This document shows, piece by piece, positions 57,200 through 64,000 of a DNA stretch of 64,000 nt. Within the stretch, counting starts at the first letter, position 1; every line of letters begins with the position of its first letter. Origin of the DNA: an uncultured Erythrobacter sp. (GTDB lineage: Bacteria; Pseudomonadota; Alphaproteobacteria; Sphingomonadales; Sphingomonadaceae); the NCBI GenBank assembly GCA_947499095.1, contig CANMMR010000003.1, positions 353,201 through 417,200 on the forward strand, in the 5' to 3' direction. The notes beneath the pieces were generated by a model. It did not search any database, had not been told where the DNA came from, and saw only the letters and a program-made list of their open reading frames with translations. Position numbers and translations under genes: made by a program.

Positions 57200-57988
57200 T
57201 TAGTGGAGATGCTCTGCATCGTTGATGTAGAGCGAGGTCAGCAGGGCAAAGACATATGCCTGGATGCCTGCGACCAGAATTTCGAGGGCGCTGATGCCGA
57301 TCATCAGGATGAAGCTCGGCAGGCCGACAAGGGCGCCGAAGCCGAGGCCGGCGTTCGTGCCGTCGATCACGAAGCTCGACAGCACCTTGAGCAGCACGTG
57401 GCCGGCCATCATCGCGACGAACAGGCGCAGCGCGAGGCTGAAGGGGCGCACCATGAAGGAAATGAACTCGATCGGCGCGATCACCGGGACCATCGGCAGC
57501 GGCGTGCCGTGCGGCACGAACAGGCTGAAGAAATGCAGCCCGTGCTTCCAGAAACCGACCAGCAGGACGATCGAAAAGCTGATGATCGCCAGCACGCCGG
57601 TGACGGTGAAGTGACTGGTGAAGGTGAACGGGTGGATGCCGACGATGCCGAGCGGGAGGAGGCCCAGCAGGTTCGCGACCAGGATGAACATGAACAGGCT
57701 GAAGACATAGGGCACGTATTTGCGCCCTTCCTTGCCGATGTTCGCTTCCAGCATGTTGTCGATGAAGCCGGTGAAGGTTTCCACCATCATCTGCCAGCGG
57801 CCGGGGACCAGCTCGCGCTTCATGCCGCCAAGCACGAAGAGGAACAGCACCACGGCGGTGACCAGCATCCACATCGCGCTGTTGGTGAAGGCGATGTTGA
57901 AGCCGGCGAGTTCCCAGCCCTGCGTGCCCGCGATCGGTTCGATCGCGAACTGCTTCATCGGATCGACTTTGGCCTGTTCGGCTGCCAC
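57200..57988 (-). CDS. atpB: ATP synthase F0 subunit a
   Basis: A 262-residue membrane protein that forms the proton half-channels. The essential Arg lies in the SLALRLFVAMMAGHVLL helix, and the following LGFGALVGLPSFIL and ILVAGIQAYVFALLTSLYI helices are typical. It follows atpI by 54 bases. Confidence 0.96.
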   Translation of the reverse strand: MAAEQAKVDPMKQFAIEPIAGTQGWELAGFNIAFTNSAMWMLVTAVVLFLFVLGGMKRELVPGRWQMMVETFTGFIDNMLEANIGKEGRKYVPYVFSLFMFILVANLLGLLPLGIVGIHPFTFTSHFTVTGVLAIISFSIVLLVGFWKHGLHFFSLFVPHGTPLPMVPVIAPIEFISFMVRPFSLALRLFVAMMAGHVLLKVLSSFVIDGTNAGLGFGALVGLPSFILMIGISALEILVAGIQAYVFALLTSLYINDAEHLH

Positions 57989-58042
57989 GTCTAAGTGTCC
58001 CTCAAGTCCTATGAACAGCGCCCCGAAATCCCGCTTGCGGGA

Positions 58043-58363
58043 TCATTCGTCGGGACGCTTGTTTGCCGCGCGGATAATGTTCCTGAAGGCCACGATTATT
58101 CCGAGGAACAATCCGACCAACAGACCCCAGGGCGATGTGCCGGCAAACCAGTCTACGGTCCACCCGATCACCGCGCCGCCGAGAATACCGCCCAGAAGGT
58201 CAGCCAATACCCGGTTGCCGGAGCGATAATTCGCATCCGCACCCGACATTTTCGGCTGGTTACGCTGATTTTCGCGCTGCTGGGCGGCATTGAGCCGCTG
58301 TTCCAGCGCGTCGATCCGCGCATCCTCCTCGATGGTTTCTCGTGCAGGCTTGTCGTCGCTCAT
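58043..58363 (-). CDS. atpI: AtpI-family ATP synthase accessory protein
   Basis: A 106-residue protein. The N-terminal 40 residues are charged and likely cytoplasmic, then two membrane helices (LADLLGGILGGAVIGWTVDWF and WGLLVGLFLGIIVAFRNII). This matches the AtpI group that helps assemble the c-ring and may move magnesium. It is the first gene of the F0 cluster on the minus strand; the F1 genes are not in this window. Confidence 0.88.
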   Translation of the reverse strand: MSDDKPARETIEEDARIDALEQRLNAAQQRENQRNQPKMSGADANYRSGNRVLADLLGGILGGAVIGWTVDWFAGTSPWGLLVGLFLGIIVAFRNIIRAANKRPDE

Positions 58364-58548
58364 GCCAGGCTCCTTTGAAGGGGGTTGCGCGGCACGGGCA
58401 CGGACTTGCCCGCCGAGGGCGCCGCCCCCTTAGAAGGGGGGCATTGGGGAGTCAACATGAAGAGGGTGGGAAAAGGGGAGGTTTTGTGGGGTGCGGTCAG
58501 AAGATCCGTCCCGACCTTGCTATTCCGTCCCACAACCTTACCCGGAGT

Positions 58549-58763
58549 CTTTGTTGGGTGCGCTATCGACATCCGTCGATAGCTTGCGGCTCTGGCCCAC
58601 TCCCCCACCCGACCACCCATAGAATACCGTGCCGTGGGTGGTCGGGTGGGGGAGTGGGCCGGAGCCGAAGGGGAGCACGGATGTGCTTCCCGAACGCAAA
58701 TATGATCCCGCGTGGGCTGGTGCCGCTAAGGAAAGCGCGTATGCGCTTTCCGCACGCAACAAA
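58549..58763. repeat. Composite palindromic repeat, copy 2 (between ydbL-like gene and atpI)
   Basis: About 215 bp with the same order as copy 1: TTTGTTGGG, an inverted stem-loop (CTATCGAC-ATCC-GTCGATAG, 58563-58582), the identical 69-bp segment with its perfect 26-bp inverted repeat (58594-58619 and 58635-58660), then AGCAC-GGAT-GTGCT (58674-58687) and GAAAGCGC-GTAT-GCGCTTTC (58731-58750), ending CGCACGCAACAAA directly against the TAA of the ydbL-like gene. The rest of 58364-58548 holds the atpI promoter region; I see no gene. Confidence 0.9.
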
Positions 58764-59168
58764 TTACGGACAACGCGAATCCCGCATAGGCGGTGCACTC
58801 GTGCGGGTCTCCCAGCTACCGCTAGGCGCCTGATACTTCTCGCCCGGTGAAGTCGCCAGGATCGCCTGGCAGCCGGCGGTCAGCGCGTACTCTTCCAGCG
58901 TCGCATTGGTCGCCTTCGCGCGCTCGGCATAGACCGCACGGCGCTTGATATTGATATCGTTGACGAGGCGCTGGAGTTCCGGCGTGCTCGCACCGACGAT
59001 GCCGAGATAGCCGTCCATCTTCTCGCCCACCTGCCCGGCGGAACGCGCTGCGGCATAGGCGGGATCGCGCTGGGCGAAGGCCGGGGTCGCGAGGCCGCCG
59101 ATGGCGGTCGCGATCGCGACGCCTGCCAGCAGGCCCTTGGAAATTCGCTTGGTCATCATGTCACCCAT
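58764..59168 (-). CDS. ydbL: YdbL-like DUF1318 periplasmic protein
   Basis: A 134-residue secreted protein (signal LLAGVAIATAIGGLATPAFA) of the DUF1318 group, with VGEKMDGYLGIVG and NDINIKRRAVYAERA. Its position after a ynbE-like lipoprotein and a ydbH-like giant protein matches E. coli ydbH-ynbE-ydbL, where the trio supports phospholipid transfer between membranes. The stop of the upstream gene overlaps ATG 59168; ATG 59159 and 59156 are also possible starts. Confidence 0.85.
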   Translation of the reverse strand: MGDMMTKRISKGLLAGVAIATAIGGLATPAFAQRDPAYAAARSAGQVGEKMDGYLGIVGASTPELQRLVNDINIKRRAVYAERAKATNATLEEYALTAGCQAILATSPGEKYQAPSGSWETRTSAPPMRDSRCP

Positions 59169-59431
59169 CAGAAAATATCCGCATTCTCTTCGATCGTATT
59201 GCCCGCGTCTTCCGCCAGGCGATAGATCACTTCCTGCCGGATGTTGACGTTAAGCTCTATCACGATCGGTTCTTCCGGCGCATTCACCGTGACGCATCCG
59301 GCCAAGCCGAGCGGAACGAGCGCTACCGCCACCATCCGTGCGAACCTGTGTGCTTTGCAATCCCCCTGCATGGCAAGGCTTGTCGCAGCGCGCGCGCGGT
59401 CCGTCAATTTGCCGTTTGTCATAGCGCTCAT
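59168..59431 (-). CDS. ynbE: YnbE-like lipoprotein
   Basis: An 87-residue lipoprotein. The lipobox PLGLAGC places the lipidated Cys near 46, after an unusually long leader, so the real start may be an internal codon such as the ATG of MQGDCKAH or RMVAVAL. The mature part (VIELNVNIRQEVIYRLAED) is typical of YnbE, an outer-membrane partner of YdbH. It is coupled to its neighbours by overlapping codons at both ends. Confidence 0.85.
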   Translation of the reverse strand: MSAMTNGKLTDRARAATSLAMQGDCKAHRFARMVAVALVPLGLAGCVTVNAPEEPIVIELNVNIRQEVIYRLAEDAGNTIEENADIF

Positions 59432-62400
59432 TCGCTTTCCTGCTGCTGAATGGTGGATTCATCGGGGACGAGGTCCGCCGGCGAAATGTCGTCCTCGGCT
59501 TCCTCGCCGGTGATGCTGCGTCGCAAGAGGCGCTCGCCGTCGTCGGAGAGCAGGCCCAGCTCGCGCGGATCGCGCACGGCAGACGGATCGTAGAGCGCCT
59601 TCATGCTCGTCAGCAGCTGGTAGAATTGCGCCCGGATATTGATCCGGAACTGCAACGGCAGCGCGGCGAGGCGCTTGGTGATGAAATTGGACGAGGCGCC
59701 CTCGCCCTGGCTCACGCCGTCGAAGCGCACGCGGGTGACGATTTCGCCCGTCAGCGGCCCTTCCATCACCACGCGCATCTGGCGGTAATCGAGGCTCTTG
59801 AGGGCATCGAAGGCGAAATTGGCGATCGGCGATAGGTCCTCGTAAGTCAGCTCGCCGACATAGGAGATATTGCCCCCCGGCTCGCGGGAGATAAGTACGC
59901 CCGTATCGATGCGGCCATTGCCGTTGGCGTCGAACACGATGGGGATGGTGCCGTCGAACTTGCCAGTGGCGGAAAGGTTTTCCAGCTCCATCTGCGCCAC
60001 GAATTGCGCGGCCTCGAGGCCGACGATCTCGAAGATATAGCGCCGCTCCTCGCTCGCCCCGATGTTGAAATCGACATCGCGCAGGTAGAGCTGGCCGCCC
60101 ATGAAGGGCCAGCTGCCCCCTGCCACCGCCAGCACCTCACCATTACGCAGTTCGAATTCGACCTCGCCGTCGAGCACTTCGATGCCCGGATTGACCGCAG
60201 CGACGCGCAGCCGCTGGTTCGGCGCGGTCGTCAGGCCGAGCAGATCGGTGAATCGGATAGTCCCGCTCGCGCCGGTCACCGGCCCGAAAGCGGCTGCGAA
60301 ATCGAGGTCTTCGGTGGTGAAGCTGCCCGTGCTGGTCACTTCGCCCGCGGGCGACCAGTCGATCCGGCCTTCGCCCGTCACCACGCCATCGGCATTGGCT
60401 ACGACGCCCAGGGCGAGCCGTGATAACTCGTCCGGCTGCAATTGGCCGTCGAACAGGACGCCCGGAATATCGAGGTCGGCATAGCCCGATCCGCTCGACA
60501 GATCGTGGCGGATATCGACTTCGGTCACGACCCGGTCGCTGCCCGGATGACGCAGGACGGCGTTCGCGTCGATCACATTGTCGACGAGCGTCAGACGCGC
60601 GTCGCGGGCGTCGAGCGGCTCGAAACGCGCGTCGGCCTGCCGGTCGAACAGGCGGAAGACGCCGTCCGATATGGCCAGCGCGCCATTGGCATAGGACCAG
60701 TCGCCGCTGGTGTTGCGGATATCGAGGGGAACGGAAGCCAGCGTGACTTCCGCGTCGTCGAAGGTTCCGGCGATATCCCTGCCGAAGCGTGCGGTGAGAT
60801 CGCTGATGCGGAAGCGGCTCGCCGTGTCTGCCGGCCCGAGCGATATGTCGAGGGCGCGTGCCGTCATGACGCCGGGAAAGGCCAGCCCGACCGGCCCGCT
60901 CGCAATGCGGATCGGGGTCTGGCCGAGAAAACCTTCGAGGTCGAGAGCGCTCGTGCCCGCCGCGATCCGCAATCCTCCGGGACCGCTCGACACGATGGAT
61001 CGGCCGCTGGCGGGGCAAATGGTCAAACCCTTCCGCTCGAAGCGGAGGTTCGCGAGTTCGAGCCGGTCGAAGGCAACCGGCGTGCAGCTGTTCCACAGCG
61101 CCAGCGATCCGCCGGATTGCCAGCGGCCATCGACCGGGATGCGCAGGTTTTCGGTCGCGCCGCCCGGGAGCGGGCCGGATGCCTCGATCCGACCGGCGAA
61201 GCGGACGACACCGTCGGGGGCCTGGAACACGTTGAGCTGCGGGACTGCCAAAGCCGAGTTTCCGGCCGTGTATCGCTCCATCGACAGGCGGAAGACCGAA
61301 GCGCCGCGCGCCGATTGCTCCATCCGCCCGTTGATCCGCGGCATGTCTGCGCCGCCGGTCGCGATGTTGCCTGACAATCGCGGAGCGCCATCGCCCTCGA
61401 CGCCATATTCGAAGCGCGAGAGCGATACGACGCGCTCGCCGCTGCCGCTCGACAGCTGCGCGGACGGCAGGATCAAAGCGATATTGTCGTCAGTGCTGCG
61501 GAAACGGAAATCGGCTTCCAAGGCGCTCCCCCGCGCCTTGGTCTGAAGTGCAGCCGCGATTTGGCGAACGATCGGTTCCACCAGTGTCCCGTCACCGACT
61601 TCGGCCAGCGACCGGAAAGACGACAGCATCTGCGCGCCGGGGCGCAGGCCATTGCCTTCGAGGCGGCCCTCGAGCTGCACTCGCTCGAAATCGGAGCGCA
61701 GCCGGCCCTGCCCCTCGACCGACAGGATCGCCGCAAGTGCTTGTGGGCTATCGACGCCGCGGCCGACCAGCGCATAGCGGACAGCCACCGTCTCTCCCGG
61801 CATGCTGGCGCGCACCGTCCCCGTGACGCCATCAGCGGCATAGTCGGCGTAACGCGAGGCTCCGCCATCAACGCGCGCGGCCAGTTGAGCGCCGGACAGT
61901 TCTTCGTCGAGCGAGGCGTCGAGTTCGAAGTCGTAGTCCGCAAGGGCCAGCCCGGCGTCCTCGCACGCAAGCCGGCCGAAGCGCACCGGCCCACTGAAGC
62001 GCGGCTTGCCGCCGTCGGTCGTCACATCGCCATAGGCCGTGGCACCGGTCGCGGCGCAGCGGTCGAAGGCAAGTTCGGGCGCACTCGCAGCAAATATTCC
62101 TGCGAACCCATCGTCCAGCTGACCGGACCCTTCGACCTTGAGGCCCACGGGGCCGTAATCGGTTTCCAGCAGCCCCCGCCCGTCCTCGACGGCGACATTC
62201 AGCGCAGGCAGGCCCGGCGGCTCGTCGCTTTCGCGGAAGATCGCCGGGTCGAGTGCGCCGAAACTCAGCTCGCCATCGCGATAGGTTCCGAACAGGCGCG
62301 GACGCACCAGACTCACCGAAGCGATCTCCGGCAGGCCGAGCCGGTGCCGCAACCGAACCACGACCCGCTCGACGGTCAGGTCCGGCGCGTCCGGATCACC

Positions 62401-62661
62401 GATCACGAGGTTGGAAATTATCTGCGTGCGCCCACCGACCCGCTCTATCTCGTAGGTAGCCTTGAGGCCGTTGGCTGCCAGCTGGTCCGCAACCAAATCC
62501 TCGGCGATGCTGTAGCGGCTGAACCATGCGACAAGCAGCGCGGCGATGGCGAGCAACGCCAGAGTCGCGGGCACCATCCAGCGTTTCTTGCGCCAACGCG
62601 GACGCGATCGGGCAGGCTGCGCCCCTTCCTCGCCCGAGTCATCGATGCCAGCGCTTGCCAT
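59428..62661 (-). CDS. ydbH: YdbH-like AsmA-type intermembrane bridge protein
   Basis: A 1077-residue protein with a basic cytoplasmic start, one membrane helix (MVPATLALLAIAALLVAWFS near residue 30) and a very long periplasmic beta-rich part, the layout of YdbH and related bridge proteins that carry phospholipids to the outer membrane. ATG 62661 was chosen; the ORF-track start at 62745 crosses into the radC promoter. ynbE-like and ydbL-like genes follow directly. The C-terminus is acidic. Confidence 0.85.
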   Translation of the reverse strand: MASAGIDDSGEEGAQPARSRPRWRKKRWMVPATLALLAIAALLVAWFSRYSIAEDLVADQLAANGLKATYEIERVGGRTQIISNLVIGDPDAPDLTVERVVVRLRHRLGLPEIASVSLVRPRLFGTYRDGELSFGALDPAIFRESDEPPGLPALNVAVEDGRGLLETDYGPVGLKVEGSGQLDDGFAGIFAASAPELAFDRCAATGATAYGDVTTDGGKPRFSGPVRFGRLACEDAGLALADYDFELDASLDEELSGAQLAARVDGGASRYADYAADGVTGTVRASMPGETVAVRYALVGRGVDSPQALAAILSVEGQGRLRSDFERVQLEGRLEGNGLRPGAQMLSSFRSLAEVGDGTLVEPIVRQIAAALQTKARGSALEADFRFRSTDDNIALILPSAQLSSGSGERVVSLSRFEYGVEGDGAPRLSGNIATGGADMPRINGRMEQSARGASVFRLSMERYTAGNSALAVPQLNVFQAPDGVVRFAGRIEASGPLPGGATENLRIPVDGRWQSGGSLALWNSCTPVAFDRLELANLRFERKGLTICPASGRSIVSSGPGGLRIAAGTSALDLEGFLGQTPIRIASGPVGLAFPGVMTARALDISLGPADTASRFRISDLTARFGRDIAGTFDDAEVTLASVPLDIRNTSGDWSYANGALAISDGVFRLFDRQADARFEPLDARDARLTLVDNVIDANAVLRHPGSDRVVTEVDIRHDLSSGSGYADLDIPGVLFDGQLQPDELSRLALGVVANADGVVTGEGRIDWSPAGEVTSTGSFTTEDLDFAAAFGPVTGASGTIRFTDLLGLTTAPNQRLRVAAVNPGIEVLDGEVEFELRNGEVLAVAGGSWPFMGGQLYLRDVDFNIGASEERRYIFEIVGLEAAQFVAQMELENLSATGKFDGTIPIVFDANGNGRIDTGVLISREPGGNISYVGELTYEDLSPIANFAFDALKSLDYRQMRVVMEGPLTGEIVTRVRFDGVSQGEGASSNFITKRLAALPLQFRINIRAQFYQLLTSMKALYDPSAVRDPRELGLLSDDGERLLRRSITGEEAEDDISPADLVPDESTIQQQESE

Positions 62662-62716
62662 TGCGGCACACTTGCGCGCAAGCCGCGCCAAAGGCAATGC
62701 AAGTAATTGAATCGAA

Positions 62717-63430
62717 GTGACGGGGTTTCGCTTGCCGGAGAACAAGAAATCAACGGCGAGCCACGCCGGGGCCGGCCATCGTGAGCGGCTGCGCCAGCGG
62801 ATGCTGACCGGCGGCGCCGAAGCCCTCGCCGATTACGAACTGCTGGAATACCTTCTCTTCGCCGCCTTCCGCCAGGGCGATACCAAGCCGCTCGCCAAGC
62901 GCCTGATTGCGCATTTCGGCTCCTTCTCCGCCGTCCTCACCGCCGAAGTGGGCGCGCTGAAACAGGTCAAGGGCATGGGCGAGACCAGCGCGGCGGCGCT
63001 GCACTCGGTAGCGCTGGCCGCCCGCCGCATGACGCGCGGCGAAGTCGAGAACAAGCCGGTGCTCGGCAGCTGGCAAGCGCTGCTCGACTACCTTGCGGTC
63101 GACATGGCGCATCTCACGGTCGAGCGCGTGCGCGTCCTCTACCTCAACACCCAGAACCGCCTGATCCTCGACCATCATGTCGGCGACGGCTCGATCGACG
63201 AGGCTGCGATTCATCCGCGCGAGGTCATCCGCAAGGCTTTCGATATCGGCGCAACCGCGCTGATCCTGGTGCACAACCACCCGAGCGGCAATCCCGAGCC
63301 GAGCCGCGCCGACATCCAGATCACCCAGCGGATCGCCGAAGCCGGCCGCCTGCTAGGCGTGACAGTCCACGACCACGTGATCGTCGGGCGAAGCGGGCAT
63401 GTCTCGCTGCGCGCAAAGGGGCTGATCTGA
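62717..63430 (+). CDS. radC: RadC-family JAB domain protein
   Basis: A 237-residue protein. The N-terminal helix-hairpin region (ELLEYLLFAAFRQGD, KQVKGMGETSAAAL) is followed by a JAMM metal site (HNHPSGNPEPSRAD). Despite the name, the DNA-repair role is doubtful in this family. The frame opens with GTG 62717; TTG 62732 is another possible start. It is divergent from the ydbH-like gene, 55 bases apart. Confidence 0.9.
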   Translation: MTGFRLPENKKSTASHAGAGHRERLRQRMLTGGAEALADYELLEYLLFAAFRQGDTKPLAKRLIAHFGSFSAVLTAEVGALKQVKGMGETSAAALHSVALAARRMTRGEVENKPVLGSWQALLDYLAVDMAHLTVERVRVLYLNTQNRLILDHHVGDGSIDEAAIHPREVIRKAFDIGATALILVHNHPSGNPEPSRADIQITQRIAEAGRLLGVTVHDHVIVGRSGHVSLRAKGLI

Positions 63431-63538
63431 CCGGCACGCACGGCACCAAGGGTTGCACAGCGGCGGGCATGCGGGAAATGGCTTTGTCTTGCGAGGCTCG
63501 CAGGGGGCGCTAGTAAGGCGGGCGAAGGGGACAATGCT

Positions 63539-64000
63539 TTGAACTTGAAGGCCGCGCTGGACGAGGCCCGCACCGAAGAGGACGTCAAGGACGCCTATAT
63601 CGCTGCGCTGGGCCTGAAGAAATATTTCAAGGGGCTGGTCGATATCCAGACCGAGGAGGTGTGGTTCGAGGCGAAGGACGCCCCCACCCCGGCCATCGTC
63701 ATGTTCGCGCAACCGTTCTTCTATGTCCGTGCGGCGCGCAAGCGGGGCGAGCCGATCCCCGCCTTTCTGGCCGTGATCGATCGCCAGAAGGCGGCGCTGA
63801 TGCCGACCGAAAAGGCGCTGGCCCTGCTGGACGACAAGAGCATCGAATGGCCCAAATCCGGCTCCGGCGCGGATCGCGTTCTGGCCGGGCAGATCGCTCC
63901 CTATGTCCAGGCGCATATCGTCGAGCGAAGCAGGCCATTGCTTATCCAGTTCAGCGGCGAACGCCGCCGGTGTTGCGTAACCGAGAGACGAGTGTGGTCG
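63539..64000 (+). CDS. Unknown gene with TTG start, cut by window end
   Basis: An open frame absent from the ORF track because it begins with TTG. GAAGGGGA lies nine bases upstream of TTG 63539, and 154 codons remain open to the edge. The protein starts LNLKAALDEARTEEDVKDAY and contains FKGLVDIQTEEVWFEAK and IPAFLAVIDRQKAALMPT. These blocks remind me of the N-terminus of large DNA methyltransferase/restriction proteins that bear a nuclease-like domain, but I cannot confirm this. The final 20 residues turn Arg-rich, so a frameshift near 63920 is possible. Confidence 0.6.
   Translation, partial: MNLKAALDEARTEEDVKDAYIAALGLKKYFKGLVDIQTEEVWFEAKDAPTPAIVMFAQPFFYVRAARKRGEPIPAFLAVIDRQKAALMPTEKALALLDDKSIEWPKSGSGADRVLAGQIAPYVQAHIVERSRPLLIQFSGERRRCCVTERRVWS

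Overview
The window looks like a chromosomal segment of a GC-rich alphaproteobacterium, most likely Sphingomonadales and probably family Erythrobacteraceae. This is inferred from gene content: an ATP synthase F0 cluster with paired b and b' subunits, an ffh-rpsP-rimM-trmD-rplS order, a FYDLN-domain protein, c-di-GMP proteins ending in PilZ, and strong GC bias in coding sequence. No database search was run. Nearly all of the window is densely coding housekeeping DNA; I see no rRNA, CRISPR array, prophage or classical insertion sequence, and one tRNA gene.

Layout. 1-1693: 3' end of proA and a soluble methyl-accepting protein with a globin-like sensor. 1694-6036: the only clearly accessory stretch. 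It holds stem-loop repeats, an unknown gene bracketed by a near-perfect 56-bp inverted repeat, an HNH endonuclease remnant, and a convergent PstI/BsuBI-type restriction-modification pair. 6059-12543: lepA, then two tandem GGDEF-EAL-PilZ proteins of which one has a decayed EAL domain. 12737-21052: a ferredoxin reductase-like flavoprotein, then a polyhydroxyalkanoate (PHA) synthase and depolymerase of the medium-chain type, in a probable operon with a transporter, a D-aminoacylase-like amidohydrolase and an MDR oxidoreductase. 21060-25386: a DUF2855 protein, dnaN, fabG and fabD. 25412-28690: divergent peptidoglycan-recycling genes (ldcA-like and mpl-like) and a DUF808 membrane protein. 29137-32784: rpsF-rpsR-rplI, AMP nucleosidase and an SDR. 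32781-40569: a long, tightly overlapping minus-strand operon running from asd through lipoproteins, a DsbA-like isomerase, a hydrolase, an M2 peptidase and a beta-propeller to a rimB-rimK pair and a YbjN protein. 40655-42952: a DPP IV-like peptidase. 43251-48595: rplS, trmD, a flavoprotein, a broken lipoprotein gene, rimM, rpsP, ffh. 48976-53897: tRNA-Ala, FYDLN protein, aroA, a small membrane protein, cmk, rpsA. 53995-58363: gloB, a quinone oxidoreductase and atpI-atpB-atpE-atpF'-atpF. 58764-62661: a ydbH-ynbE-ydbL set. 62717-64000: radC and the start of an unknown gene.

The most unusual material is non-coding. A family of short stem-loops with a GGAT loop followed by CCCAACAAA-like sequence sits immediately after stop codons at several places. 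Two of these loci (about 23.5 kb and 58.6 kb) share an identical 69-bp segment that forms a perfect 26-bp hairpin, and one flanking stem shows compensatory changes between the copies. Other points worth checking are an in-frame stop in a lipoprotein gene, decay of one EAL domain beside an intact paralogue, and a rimB-rimK pair whose presumed substrate S6 lacks a Glu-Glu terminus.
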